Below, one piece after another: positions 15,739 to 24,689 of a stretch of DNA of 35,154 nucleotides. Position 1 is the first letter of the stretch. Each line of letters opens with the position of its first letter. A program made the position numbers and the translations under genes. Below the pieces are notes generated by a model, which made no database searches, had not been told where the DNA came from, and was given only the letters and a program-made list of their open reading frames with translations. Source of the DNA: DAIOEK01 sp036746315 (lineage in GTDB: Bacteria > Chloroflexota > Anaerolineae > Anaerolineales > Anaerolineaceae); assembly GCA_036746315.1 (NCBI GenBank), contig DAIOEK010000030.1, positions 1 to 35,154 on the forward strand, read 5' to 3'.

Positions 15739-16581
15739 TCAGGGGGTGGGTGTTACAGCAACCGTTGCAGTCTGGTCGGGAGTGGAATTCACAACCGCTG
15801 TAGATTGAACTTCCGGCAGGGTGGTTTGTCCGCTGGAGGTGGGTGCGGGCAGAATTGTATCGGTAGGGTTGATTGGGGAAAAGTTCCCGATCAATAGTTG
15901 CCAGGCTGCTTCCACGTCATCCACTGCCACGATCGGATACTGAGGCAAGTTGTTGATTGCCAGTTGCAGTCTTTGCAGAACACTTTCAAGCGCCTGCTCG
16001 TTTTCGACCTGTAATCCGGATAACAAACTGTATGCTGCGCGCAGGTCATCTCTTGCCAGTCCATAATTATTCTGTGTGAGATAGATATATGCGCGGGAAA
16101 GCAATTCAATGGAGCGGGTGATGGTGATCTGTTGTTGCAGCGTAGCGAGATCGGCTGACTGTGCCACGGAGGATTTCTGCAGGTCATCCAGACCTTTTGC
16201 CAATGCTTCCAGTCGTTTGATCGTTTCAGATTGGCTGGCAACGGTTTTATCAAGCGCTTCCATCTGTCCTTTGAGTTCAGCCAGCGCTGCCGAGTTTTCT
16301 GTCAGGTTGATCTCCAATTCGCCCATTCTTGTTTTCAGATCGCTGATCTGGGTGTTGACTTGTTTAACTTCATTGGCTTGTTTTGTCTCCACGTCCGCCA
16401 GACGGGTGGTGTTTGTTTCGACCGGCAGAATGAATTTTTGATACAGCCAGGGTGTGCCAAAGTAAACTGCGGCGGCAATGCCTGCCACCACAACGAAGAT
16501 CAGGGTCACGCGTAACAGATTGGCAAAAGCCTTGCCCATGCGGGTGGAAAAGGATGGGGTTGGGTTATTTTCGTGGTTCAT
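15739..16581 (-). CDS. Single-pass membrane protein with coiled coil and helical domain
   Basis: Not a named family; 280 aa. A short cytosolic N-terminus is followed by a membrane helix (~22-44, LLRVTLIFVVVAGIAAAVYF). A long coiled coil follows (~55-140; VKQVNTQISDLKTRMGELE), then a helical region (SIELLSRAYIYLTQNNYGLARDDL) whose alternation resembles a TPR-like hairpin. The tail is Thr/Pro-rich (DTILPAPTSSG ... VAVTPTP). The ATG overlaps the upstream stop as ATGA and has an AGGAG site. The helical region resembles that of the downstream gene (EIQTAHIALASGDATEARVAL), suggesting paralogues. Confidence 0.8.
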   Translation of the reverse strand: MNHENNPTPSFSTRMGKAFANLLRVTLIFVVVAGIAAAVYFGTPWLYQKFILPVETNTTRLADVETKQANEVKQVNTQISDLKTRMGELEINLTENSAALAELKGQMEALDKTVASQSETIKRLEALAKGLDDLQKSSVAQSADLATLQQQITITRSIELLSRAYIYLTQNNYGLARDDLRAAYSLLSGLQVENEQALESVLQRLQLAINNLPQYPIVAVDDVEAAWQLLIGNFSPINPTDTILPAPTSSGQTTLPEVQSTAVVNSTPDQTATVAVTPTP

Positions 16582-17531
16582 TGGATCTCTCCTTGGGATG
16601 TGAATAACCCGCCAAGCAGATTTTGTAGTTCTTTCAAGAAGGTTTCAAATCGCTGGGTTCTTTGCTCTTGAACGTTGATCTGATCGTTCAATGCGTTGAT
16701 TGTATCCTGCATTGCTGTTACCTGCTGGCTGGCGGATTCCACATCTGCAGCGATCTGTGCTTGAGCTTTCTCCAGGGCCACGGTTCTCTCTCCAAAGCCT
16801 TCCAGGGTTACCAGCCTGCTGCGGATATTTGTCAAATCCTGTTGTAGATTTGATGTTTGCTCGTTTAGCAAGGTTGTTTCATGTGCCAGCGTATTATATT
16901 GAGCCTGGGTGGCATACTTAAGGCTACCGTTGACTACCAGCAGGATCGACAGCAATAAAATAATGGTAATTACGCCAGTTACGGTACTGCTGATCAACAT
17001 CGTCCAGAACATACCGCGTGTTTTGGCTGTTTGTTCGAACTTTTCTGGCAATTCGCTCATTGTCTCTCGCGCCGCCTGACTTTTCTCACTAAGCGTTTCG
17101 CCCAAATCAGAAAGACTTTCACTCAGGTTTTCACGCACAATCTTCGTTTTCTTTCCCAGTTGCGATAAACCGGCATCTATGTTTTCTCGAAGGTCATGGC
17201 TTTTTTCTTCAATGGTTTCTTTCATCTCGGTGAATTCATCCGCAAATGCCGTTTTTATTTCGTTGGGATCTGACTCTGGTTGGGGATTATTCTTTTCGGG
17301 AACAGATGCTGGCTTGGCTGGGTCGATGTTGCTGGTCCCCGGCGCGGGAACCAACAATATCCTTGCGATCTGATTTTCGCCAACACCTTTAATGGATCGG
17401 AGACTCTCCGTATTGGAGTAGGGCCGTCCGGCGATGATTTTTTCTGCAAGAACTTTTCCTATACCGGGAAGGGCGGTCAGTTCATCTTTAGTTGCCTGGT
17501 TAAATATTTTAATCAATTCATTCTGTTCCAT
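16578..17531 (-). CDS. Helix-hairpin-helix membrane protein with flanking coiled coils
   Basis: A 317-aa protein joining a ComEA-like double HhH module to a membrane anchor. I start it at ATG 17531 with GGGAG upstream; a TTG at 17552 is less likely. Residues 1-62 hold two HhH hairpins (ALPGIGKVLAEKI and SIKGVGENQIARI) of the sort that bind DNA backbone non-specifically. Residues 90-172 are charged helices with repeating LSESLSDLGETLSEK blocks. One membrane helix spans ~174-201, and the C-terminal ~115 residues are coiled coil. Unlike ComEA, the HhH is N-terminal to the membrane helix, so it is probably cytosolic. It is first in the three-gene operon. Function unknown. Confidence 0.82.
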   Translation of the reverse strand: MEQNELIKIFNQATKDELTALPGIGKVLAEKIIAGRPYSNTESLRSIKGVGENQIARILLVPAPGTSNIDPAKPASVPEKNNPQPESDPNEIKTAFADEFTEMKETIEEKSHDLRENIDAGLSQLGKKTKIVRENLSESLSDLGETLSEKSQAARETMSELPEKFEQTAKTRGMFWTMLISSTVTGVITIILLLSILLVVNGSLKYATQAQYNTLAHETTLLNEQTSNLQQDLTNIRSRLVTLEGFGERTVALEKAQAQIAADVESASQQVTAMQDTINALNDQINVQEQRTQRFETFLKELQNLLGGLFTSQGEIQ

Positions 17532-17667
17532 ATCCACTCCCGAATAAAACAATACTATATTTGCGTTTGATTGTACATCGGTTTCTTTTGTTCATACAAT
17601 CTACGTGAGATTGTGCATTTAGGTGCAATTTGTATTCTATAACACGCCCCTGTTTCTTTTGCTCCTC

Positions 17668-17700
17668 CAAAATGAAACAGACTCCCATTCGGAAGCCTGT
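17668..17700 (-). terminator. Terminator after tRNA-Ser
   Basis: A 10-bp stem with two G-U pairs (17677-17686 with 17691-17700), a tetraloop ATTC, and TTTCATTTT following on the minus strand, just after the tRNA 3' end. Confidence 0.6.
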
Positions 17701-17708
17701 CATCTCTG

Positions 17709-17795
17709 CGGAGAGGGTGGGATTCGAACCCACGATACCTTTCGGTATACCCGCTTTCCAAGCGAGCGCACTAGGCCAAACTATGCGACCTCTCC
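17709..17795 (-). tRNA. tRNA-Ser (anticodon GGA)
   Basis: An 87-nt class II tRNA on the minus strand. The acceptor stem GGAGAGG pairs with CCTCTCC, with discriminator G. The anticodon loop is TTGGAAA in stem CTCGC/GCGGG. A long variable arm (TATACC-gaaa-GGTATC) confirms the serine class, followed by a T arm with GGTTCGAATCC. CCA is not encoded. Confidence 0.97.
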
Positions 17796-17841
17796 TCTAC
17801 ATCAGCGCGGGGTATTATACCATAACAGTGCTGTTGTGGAG

Positions 17842-18915
17842 TTAAAATACCTGAAATTCACCCAGCTCTTTTTTGAATCCCTGAATGGCATCGATGGGGG
17901 TCGGATCTATCTCATAACTCATTGCCAGGTAGTAAGCTGTAAAGTCTCCGAAGCTCAATCCGGTCCACATCACTTCAATCGGGGAATCTCCCCGAACAAT
18001 CAAAAAGTCTGTCATAAAGCCTTGTACCATCATCAAGTTCTGGAATAACTCGCTGCGTTTGAAATTACGAGTATGATCCAGCTTGGAACGGAGAAATAAG
18101 GCGAATGTGTCACCGATCGGGCGTTCAGGGAATTGTGTCCCTGCGATGCTGTTATGGCAGGCTTCCGGAACGGTGTCATAACCCGCCCAGGCTTTTGCAA
18201 GTTCGTTGATCTGCCCTTTCCACCGCCGGGCGATGGGTGCCAGGATGTTCTCACCAAAGATCATCACTGCACGCCCCATTAATTGTCCGGCTAGTCGTTT
18301 GGCGGGATTATTGGCAACCGGAACATCCGGGGATATGTATGCCAGTTGGGAACGCATTGCGCTGACCGCCTTTTCAATATCTGCTGCCGGGTTGGGTATC
18401 AACCCCAGTCGGTAGAAAATTGCAGCCAGATGGGTGAAGGAGTAACCTACAGCGGAGCGGGGCTGCCCCTTGTGCTCAAAGTACAGGACTTCCTGCTTTT
18501 CAGCGGCAAGATATTCAGAGAGTTTTCCTCCGGTGGTAATACCGATCACCCGCGCACCGGCTTTTCGTGCCTGTACCACGGTGGAGAGAGTCTCCTCCGT
18601 ACCGCCTGAATGCGAAGAGGCGATCACCAGTGTGTGGTTTGGTCCCACCCAGGCTGGCAGGTCATAATCGCGGGAGACTTGAATTGGAACCCGGCAAGCG
18701 GCTTGTGCATAGGCAATGAAGAGGTCTCCGGCAATTGCCGATCCTCCCATTCCACAGATCAGAATAGATTGCAGCTCCGGGAATGGCGCAAGTTGTTCTG
18801 TTTTTTGCAGTGCATCCAGCCAGCTTTTTTCCAGTTGATCGGGCAAACTGGTGATTTCTGCCAGCATGTTCGATTTGTCAAGTGTGGTAAATTTTGTCAT
18901 ATCATCCAGATTCAT
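17842..18915 (-). CDS. Bifunctional phosphoglucose/phosphomannose isomerase
   Basis: Interconverts glucose-6-phosphate or mannose-6-phosphate with fructose-6-phosphate in the cytoplasm. The 357-aa SIS-fold protein shows ICGMGGSAIAGDL (phosphate-binding loop), IASSHSGGTEETLS (sugar-phosphate SIS motif), and the C-terminal PEACHNSIAG/FPERPIG region containing the conserved Glu and His of the archaeal-type PGI/PMI group. I start at ATG 18915, preceded by GAGG; the frame extends to 18942, but that would lie deeper in rsmI. It overlaps the rsmI end by 14 bp. A separate classical pgi could exist elsewhere in the genome. Confidence 0.92.
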   Translation of the reverse strand: MNLDDMTKFTTLDKSNMLAEITSLPDQLEKSWLDALQKTEQLAPFPELQSILICGMGGSAIAGDLFIAYAQAACRVPIQVSRDYDLPAWVGPNHTLVIASSHSGGTEETLSTVVQARKAGARVIGITTGGKLSEYLAAEKQEVLYFEHKGQPRSAVGYSFTHLAAIFYRLGLIPNPAADIEKAVSAMRSQLAYISPDVPVANNPAKRLAGQLMGRAVMIFGENILAPIARRWKGQINELAKAWAGYDTVPEACHNSIAGTQFPERPIGDTFALFLRSKLDHTRNFKRSELFQNLMMVQGFMTDFLIVRGDSPIEVMWTGLSFGDFTAYYLAMSYEIDPTPIDAIQGFKKELGEFQVF

Positions 18916-19744
18916 TTTGTTTCCTCGTTTTTCGGCTTTCAATCAGCCGGTAGATTTCTTTTTTTGACCAGCCACTTTTTTGTGCTATCTCTGAAGCCAG
19001 GTCGGAGCTTTTTGTGCCTTCCTTGATTCCCTGAGCGATTGTGCTTTCTACCGTATTTTGGTCCCATCTGGTGGAAATTTCTGTCCCATGAACTACCAGG
19101 ACAAACTCTCCCAGCGGAGGATTTGTGTGAAAATGATCCAATGCGCCCTGAAGGTCTGTGCGGAGAATTTCTTCGAATTTTTTTGTCATTTCTCTGCATA
19201 CAGCGATGCGGCGATTTCCCCAAACAGTCAGCATGGCATCCAGGTCATCGAGCAGCCGGTGTGGAGTGGAGAAGAGTAAAAGAGTGGATGTCATCTCAGA
19301 TTTCTGTTTTAGGTAGGTGAGCCGCTCGCCTTGTTTGTGTGGCAGATAGCCAAGATATGTAAACTCATCCACGGGCAGTCCGGAAACACTGAGCGCAGTA
19401 ATGGGTGAAGATGCTCCGGGGATGGGAACCACCGTGTACCCCGCTTCCAGTGCTGCATTCAGCAGGGGGAATCCCGGGTCGTTGATCAGTGGAGTTCCTG
19501 CGTCGGAAACCACTGCGACATCCTGGTTGGCAAGAATTTCAAGCATTTTTTCCACCATTAGTTTTTCATTGGCATTATGGTGGCTGATTAATTTTGTATG
19601 GATGTCGTAATGGCTTAATAGTGCTCGGGTAACCCGCGTATCTTCGGCTGCGATAATATCAACTTCACGCAAAGTTCTGAGGGCACGTAGGGTAATATCT
19701 TCAAGATTTCCGATGGGAGTGGAAACAAAATACAAAATTCCCAT
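18902..19744 (-). CDS. rsmI: 16S rRNA 2'-O-methyltransferase (C1402)
   Basis: Methylates the ribose of C1402 in the decoding centre of 16S rRNA using SAM. The 280-aa length is standard. Family blocks are clear: YFVSTPIGNLEDITLRAL at the N-terminus, IAAEDTRVTRALLSHY, VVSDAGTPLINDPG and VPIPGASSPITALSVSGLP, all typical of the tetrapyrrole-methylase fold. The C-terminus (SDLASEIAQKSGWSKKEIYRL) is the usual small helical tail. Its ATG overlaps the stop of the NBR1-Ig lipoprotein by one base (TAATG), so the two are translationally coupled. Confidence 0.97.
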   Translation of the reverse strand: MGILYFVSTPIGNLEDITLRALRTLREVDIIAAEDTRVTRALLSHYDIHTKLISHHNANEKLMVEKMLEILANQDVAVVSDAGTPLINDPGFPLLNAALEAGYTVVPIPGASSPITALSVSGLPVDEFTYLGYLPHKQGERLTYLKQKSEMTSTLLLFSTPHRLLDDLDAMLTVWGNRRIAVCREMTKKFEEILRTDLQGALDHFHTNPPLGEFVLVVHGTEISTRWDQNTVESTIAQGIKEGTKSSDLASEIAQKSGWSKKEIYRLIESRKTRKQNESG

Positions 19745-20751
19745 TAATTACTGCCCCAGGTTTGAATATCTAGCACTAGGTTGTCATCCTGAACATAATT
19801 CAGGATGCGCATCACACTGATCTGTCCACGGGAATTTCTAAAACAGAAATATTCATAAAGCGTTTCTGAACTGATGCTTGCGGAATTGTCGGAATAGCTT
19901 TGCGTCTTGCAGGCTGCATAATCCAACTGGTTGGGGTAAAAAGCGGAAAGCCCTGCGCCGGAAGATGGAACAATTTGCGTTCCATTAAAGCTCAGGTCTT
20001 GCTCATTGCTGGTAACGCTGCCGGTTGAGGTATCCACGCTTTGATCTTTTGCCAGGGCTGCCACGCCGCTGAAAAGCAGATTCGGCAGCAATGGGGTGGC
20101 GCTGGGCTGAACGGTCGGAGTGCTCTTTGGTTGTACAAGAATACGCACCCAGAAGGGCGATTTTCCGGTGGGACCAATGCCGAAATAAATCCCGGAGTTG
20201 TTTTGCAGCATCCAATTGGATTGAATGGTGCCGGTTTCAGTTGGAGCGGTGAAATCGATGCTTATATCAATGGTCTTGCCCGGTAGAACGACTTCAGGGA
20301 GAGGATAAAATTGACTGGCGCCCAGACTATCACCTGAAACCCACACCAGTCGGTAATCTTTGGTCCATGTACAGGAGCCGCCGTTTTGTAGTCGCCATGT
20401 TTTGGTAAATTCAGACCCGGAGGTGATCACGCTGTCGTCGGGAATGGTCACATCCAAAGGGCTGCCTGGAACGACGCGATCACATACTTCAGTCGGCACT
20501 GCACTCACTACTGGTTTTGTCGCACCGGGGGCTATAGTGACAATAGGTTGTGGCGTTTGATTAATAACGGTTGGCGTTGCTTGTGCCACTGCCGGGCTGG
20601 CTGTCTGTTCTGCCGCCAGAGTCGTCATTTGCGCACTGATAGTCTCATATGCCTGGGTGACATTGGGCGTGGGGGTAATCCTGCCGCGCAAGGGGAAATT
20701 GCACCCGCTTAAAATGATTGCAATTAACAATACTGCTGGATATTTTTTCAT
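19744..20751 (-). CDS. Lipoprotein with NBR1-type Ig-like domain
   Basis: A 335-aa exported lipoprotein. It has a signal peptide with lipobox LSGC (Cys17), a Thr/Pro/Ala linker (~20-90), and an Ig-like domain at ~95-210 resembling the FW domain of the eukaryotic autophagy receptor NBR1. The features seen are DVTIPDDSVITSGSEFTKTW, LQNGGSCTW, VVLPGKTIDISIDFTAP and SNWMLQNNSGIYFGIG. The second half (~240-335) is a separate beta-rich domain with a Cys pair. Bacterial copies of this Ig domain are frequent in Chloroflexota lipoproteins; the ligand is unknown. It is first in the operon with rsmI and PGI/PMI, probably for expression reasons and not shared function. Confidence 0.82.
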   Translation of the reverse strand: MKKYPAVLLIAIILSGCNFPLRGRITPTPNVTQAYETISAQMTTLAAEQTASPAVAQATPTVINQTPQPIVTIAPGATKPVVSAVPTEVCDRVVPGSPLDVTIPDDSVITSGSEFTKTWRLQNGGSCTWTKDYRLVWVSGDSLGASQFYPLPEVVLPGKTIDISIDFTAPTETGTIQSNWMLQNNSGIYFGIGPTGKSPFWVRILVQPKSTPTVQPSATPLLPNLLFSGVAALAKDQSVDTSTGSVTSNEQDLSFNGTQIVPSSGAGLSAFYPNQLDYAACKTQSYSDNSASISSETLYEYFCFRNSRGQISVMRILNYVQDDNLVLDIQTWGSN

Positions 20752-20820
20752 AGCTATCGTGATAATTCTACCCTAAAACACATGGGAAAAATTTACGTCT
20801 CAGATATTTGAACAATCGTA

Positions 20821-21723
20821 TTAGAAAAATAATTGCATGCCATTCCAGATGGCTGAAAGGTTCATCTGTTGGGCGAGTGAAATCTCCACAATGGGCGAAA
20901 ACCCGCATAACTTGCAGTCAATATCTGCCCGATGTTGTAGGTAACATCCCTGGGCGATCATACCATCCGGGTTGGCGTTGTCTACCAGCCAGGGAGAGCA
21001 CCTCCAGCGTTGTGATTGCATGGCGCGTAGACCAGCTTGGGAAAGATAAATTGGTATTCCGCTTTTTTTTAATTTGCTTACCTGATCAACAACCCAGTCT
21101 CGATCTTCTTTTTTCAGCAATAACTCCGGGTGTTCAGAACCGTACGGATAATACATCTGGATCGTAAATCCCTTCACCATATTTTGCATGTTCTGGATAA
21201 TCTCTGGTACTTCTTTGACGTTTTTTCCGTTGATCGTAATGTGGACAAGCAATCTTGGGTGATCGGATTCGCGGATGTTCTTGAGCACATTCTGATAAAT
21301 GGGAGCTTGGCGCAGGTAATTGTGTGTACCTTCCAACCCGTCCATGCTGACCCACAGGATATCCGGTTTCACATCCAGTGGGAGCGTGCCATTTGTCGTA
21401 AGCCCTACGCGGGGAAACAGCCTCTTTGCTTCGCGGATAATATCGTGAATGGTATGAATTCCATCCTTCCAGAGTAGCGGCTCTCCTCCTTCGAAGACCA
21501 CGATCTGGTTGCCACGCTTGCGCAGTTCGTGCAGTGTCTGGATTGCCTGAGTGTAGGAAGGTGCCTGTGGCGGATAGGTATGATACGGGCAGGGCAGGCA
21601 ATGCAAATTGCATTGGTAGGTAAGCTTAAACGAAGCCAGAAATGGCCTTCGCTTATTGGAAAGATAAAGTTGCCTGCCAATGGCAAATTCTCGTAAAATG
21701 GGTGTTCTGGGTGAGATTGGCAT
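20821..21723 (-). CDS. Radical SAM protein with extra C-terminal cysteines
   Basis: A 300-aa radical SAM enzyme. The cluster motif CxxxCxxC is C38-C42-C45 (CNLHCLPC). FEGGEPLLW (78-85) is the SAM-binding GGE-type motif, followed by TTNGTL and WVSMDGLEG. Four late cysteines (C242, C260, C270, C273 in RWRCSPW, QGCYL and CKLCGFSP) suggest a reduced SPASM-like auxiliary cluster. The overall order recalls HpnH/SPASM-type enzymes, but no precursor peptide, hopanoid or cofactor genes are adjacent. The substrate is unknown. It is separated from ppdK by the ppdK terminator and from the NBR1-Ig gene by 69 bp. Confidence 0.85.
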   Translation of the reverse strand: MPISPRTPILREFAIGRQLYLSNKRRPFLASFKLTYQCNLHCLPCPYHTYPPQAPSYTQAIQTLHELRKRGNQIVVFEGGEPLLWKDGIHTIHDIIREAKRLFPRVGLTTNGTLPLDVKPDILWVSMDGLEGTHNYLRQAPIYQNVLKNIRESDHPRLLVHITINGKNVKEVPEIIQNMQNMVKGFTIQMYYPYGSEHPELLLKKEDRDWVVDQVSKLKKSGIPIYLSQAGLRAMQSQRWRCSPWLVDNANPDGMIAQGCYLQHRADIDCKLCGFSPIVEISLAQQMNLSAIWNGMQLFF

Positions 21724-21752
21724 ATCTTCTAATATATTACCGCATCCTGGGC

Positions 21753-21789
21753 AACAAAAACCGGGTGAGTATTGCTGCTCACCCGGTTT
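21753..21789 (-). terminator. Terminator of ppdK
   Basis: A perfect 12-bp stem (AAACCGGGTGAG with CTCACCCGGTTT, 21758-21769 and 21778-21789), an 8-base loop and a minus-strand T run, 20 bp after the ppdK stop. Confidence 0.92.
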
Positions 21790-21809
21790 TGAATGTCACT
21801 AGGATTACA

Positions 21810-24602
21810 TCAAGCAGCCTTATGCTTCAAGGCGGCGTGTGCAGCTGCCAGGCGCGCAACCGGTACGCGGAAGGGGCTGCAGCTTACATAGTTATTGCCG
21901 ATCATGTGGCAGAACTCGATGGAGGATGGGTCACCACCATGCTCGCCGCAGATACCAACTTCGAGGTCGTGGCGGGTAGAGCGTCCATCATTTACTGCCA
22001 TTTGCATCAAGCGACCCACACCATCCCGATCGAGCTGCTGGAAGGGATTCTTGGGTAGAATTCCCTGTTCCACATAGGTAACCAGGAAGTTGCGCTCGGC
22101 ATCATCACGGCTGTACCCGAAGGTCATCTGGGTAAGATCATTGGTCCCAAAGGAGAAGAACTGTGCCAATTTGGCGATTTCACCGGCGGTAACTGCGGCG
22201 CGGGGAATTTCGATCATGGTACCGAATTTGTACTCAACCTTGGTGCCTTTTTCTTTCATAACTTCTTTACCGATGGTTTCCAGGCGGGGTTGAATCCATT
22301 CCAGCTCTTTGATTGTACCGGTCAACGGGATCATGATCTCCGGCTTGGGTTTGAAGCCTTCTTTGGCCACGTCACAAGCAGCTTCAAAAATGGCGCGAAC
22401 CTGCATCTCCACAATTTCGGGGAAGACAATGCTCAAGCGTACACCGCGGAGGCCCATCATTGGGTTGCTTTCATGCATGGATTTGACGGCTGTGTGTACT
22501 TTTTCGAGGGCGGCAATATCTTTGGTGTCGCCTTTGCCGACGGCATATTGCCCCAGGTTCTCGATCCGTTTTGTGATGATCTCTTCGTAAAGCTCTTCCT
22601 CGGCGGGGAGGAATTCGTGCAAAGGCGGATCGATCAATCGGATGATTACCGGGTAACCGTTTTTATCCTGCTCGTTGTCGATCATGGCTTTAAAAAGACC
22701 GGCAAAGTCAGAGCGTTGGGAAGGCAGCAATTCAGCCAGGGCTTCCTTGCGGGCTTCCACCGATTCGGCTAGGATCATACGTTGGACGATGGGCAGTCTC
22801 TCCGGCTCGAAGAACATGTGCTCGGTACGGCAAAGTCCGATCCCCACGGCACCATAAGAACGGGCGCGCTGGGCGTCTTTGGGATAGTCAGCATTTGCCC
22901 AAACCTGAAGTCCACGTGTTTTTCCCTGGCTGGTGTTGCGGATGTCTTTCTTGGCGCAGATTTCATCAGCCCAGGTGAGTAATTGCAGCAGGTCTTTCTG
23001 ATCTTCCAGCTTGGGGACAGATACGCCAACCTTACCGGTAAATACCTGTCCGGTTGTTCCGTCTACGGAAATCCATTCCCCTTCTTTAACAACTTTGCCG
23101 TTGCATTCCATCTGACGCCGGTCAAGGTCGATGTGAACACTGGACGCCCCCACGACACAGGGTACACCAAACTGGCGGGCAACTACTGCCGCGTGGGATG
23201 TGGCGCCGCCTTCACTGGTCAGAATACCTTTGGCTGCCAGCATACCGTGAACGTCATCCGGTTTGGTGAAGGGGCGTACCATGATGACATCCAATTTTTC
23301 TTCCTTGGCTTTGGCTTCGGCGGTATCGGCGTCAAAGAAGATTTGACCAACGGCTGCACCTGGTGAAGCATTCACGCCGGTTGTAAAGAACCGGTTTTCT
23401 TTCTTGGCGGTCTCGAATCCTGCGCGGTCAAACTGCGGGTGGAGCAGGGTATCGACGTTTTCAGGTGTTACACGCAGAACGGCCTCTTCCTTTGAGATCA
23501 GCTTTTCCTTGACCATGTCCACAGCAATCTTCACTGCTGCGGAAGCAGTGCGTTTTCCGCTGCGGGTCTGGAGCATCCAAAGCCGGCGGTTCTCGATGGT
23601 GAACTCCACATCCTGCATGTCCCGGTAATGCTTTTCCAGCAGTGAGGTGATATCCATGAACTGCTTGGAGGCTTCAGGCAGGTCTTTCGCCATCTTGGCG
23701 ATCTTCTCAGTGTTGCGGATGCCTGCAACTACATCTTCACCCTGTGCATTCAGCAGATACTCACCAAACATCTTGTCCTCGCCGGTGTTCGGATCACGGG
23801 TGAATGCCACACCGGTACCGGATTCCCAGCCCATGTTGCCGAAGACCATGGTCACGATGTTCACTGCGGTACCCAGGTCATCTGGAATGTTTGTGGCACG
23901 GCGGTAATCCACGGCGCGTTTACCGTTCCAAGACTTGAATACGGCTTCGATGGCAAGTTTCATCTGCTCGAGCGGTTCCTGGGGGAAGTCAAACCCCTTG
24001 ACTTCGCGAACAACTACTTTGAAGCGTTCGGTTAGTACTTTCAAATCCGGGGCAGTCAGATCGGTATCAGACTTGGCACCCTTTTGATGTTTGTAAGATT
24101 CCAGAACCTCTTCGAAGGCTTCATCGGGCATGTCCAAAACTACAGAACCGAACATTTGGATCAATCGACGATAAGAATCATAAACAAAACGTTCATTGCC
24201 GGTAAGTTTTACCATTCCCTTGGCGGTCTTGTCATTTAAACCGATGTTTAATACGGTATCCATCATACCTGGCATGGAGAATTTGGCACCGGAACGGCAG
24301 GATACCAACAGGGGGTTGGCAGCAGCGCCGAACTTTTTGCCGGATGCAGCTTCAATTTTCCTTAGAGCTTTTAGCGATTGATTCCACATTCCCTCTGGGA
24401 ACTCGCCGGTTTTCTGGAAAGCATTGCATGCTTCAGTGGTGATTGTGAAGAATGGTGGAACAGGGAGTTTAATGCGGGTCATTTCTGCCAGATTGGCGCC
24501 TTTTCCACCTAGCAGTGCTTTTACAGCATCAGGATCACCCTTTGCGTACTTTTCTGCCTGCTCAACTTCATTGAACAGGTAAACCCATTTCTTTGTTGCC
24601 AT
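21810..24602 (-). CDS. ppdK: Pyruvate, phosphate dikinase
   Basis: Reversibly converts pyruvate, ATP and phosphate to phosphoenolpyruvate, AMP and pyrophosphate, linking glycolysis and gluconeogenesis in the cytoplasm. The 930-aa protein shows the N-terminal nucleotide-binding half (LGGKGANLAEMTRI; FTRDPNTGEDKMFGEYL), the swivelling domain with phosphohistidine H470 (GGATSHAAVVARQFGVPCV), and the C-terminal TIM barrel (GLCRTEHMFF, MIEIPRAAVTAGEIA, SFGTNDLTQMTFGYSRDDA). It is slightly longer than the common 870-890 aa. The start has GGAGGT before ATG 24602. It is transcribed alone from an extended -10 promoter and ends at a strong terminator. Confidence 0.98.
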   Translation of the reverse strand: MATKKWVYLFNEVEQAEKYAKGDPDAVKALLGGKGANLAEMTRIKLPVPPFFTITTEACNAFQKTGEFPEGMWNQSLKALRKIEAASGKKFGAAANPLLVSCRSGAKFSMPGMMDTVLNIGLNDKTAKGMVKLTGNERFVYDSYRRLIQMFGSVVLDMPDEAFEEVLESYKHQKGAKSDTDLTAPDLKVLTERFKVVVREVKGFDFPQEPLEQMKLAIEAVFKSWNGKRAVDYRRATNIPDDLGTAVNIVTMVFGNMGWESGTGVAFTRDPNTGEDKMFGEYLLNAQGEDVVAGIRNTEKIAKMAKDLPEASKQFMDITSLLEKHYRDMQDVEFTIENRRLWMLQTRSGKRTASAAVKIAVDMVKEKLISKEEAVLRVTPENVDTLLHPQFDRAGFETAKKENRFFTTGVNASPGAAVGQIFFDADTAEAKAKEEKLDVIMVRPFTKPDDVHGMLAAKGILTSEGGATSHAAVVARQFGVPCVVGASSVHIDLDRRQMECNGKVVKEGEWISVDGTTGQVFTGKVGVSVPKLEDQKDLLQLLTWADEICAKKDIRNTSQGKTRGLQVWANADYPKDAQRARSYGAVGIGLCRTEHMFFEPERLPIVQRMILAESVEARKEALAELLPSQRSDFAGLFKAMIDNEQDKNGYPVIIRLIDPPLHEFLPAEEELYEEIITKRIENLGQYAVGKGDTKDIAALEKVHTAVKSMHESNPMMGLRGVRLSIVFPEIVEMQVRAIFEAACDVAKEGFKPKPEIMIPLTGTIKELEWIQPRLETIGKEVMKEKGTKVEYKFGTMIEIPRAAVTAGEIAKLAQFFSFGTNDLTQMTFGYSRDDAERNFLVTYVEQGILPKNPFQQLDRDGVGRLMQMAVNDGRSTRHDLEVGICGEHGGDPSSIEFCHMIGNNYVSCSPFRVPVARLAAAHAALKHKAA

Positions 24603-24680
24603 AATACCTCCGTTTCAGAGTGTGAAATTAATGTTAAACCCGGTTATGTTGGGTATAAGATTTAAGCCGTTAAACTAGCG

Positions 24681-24689
24681 ATTATAACA
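24681..24689 (-). promoter_or_regulatory. Probable extended -10 promoter of ppdK
   Basis: The minus strand reads TGTTATAAT (TGn plus a perfect TATAAT), about 80 bp upstream of the ppdK ATG, with no clear -35. The rest of 24603-24880 is AT-rich and shows only a short AAACAC/GTGTTT inverted repeat (24754-24787) besides the start region of the next gene. Confidence 0.5.

Noticed and set aside
17623..18048. Plus-strand frames with GEGGIRTHDT / ERVGFEPT-type sequence
   Set aside because: These are the well-known false translations of the tRNA-Ser gene on the opposite strand.
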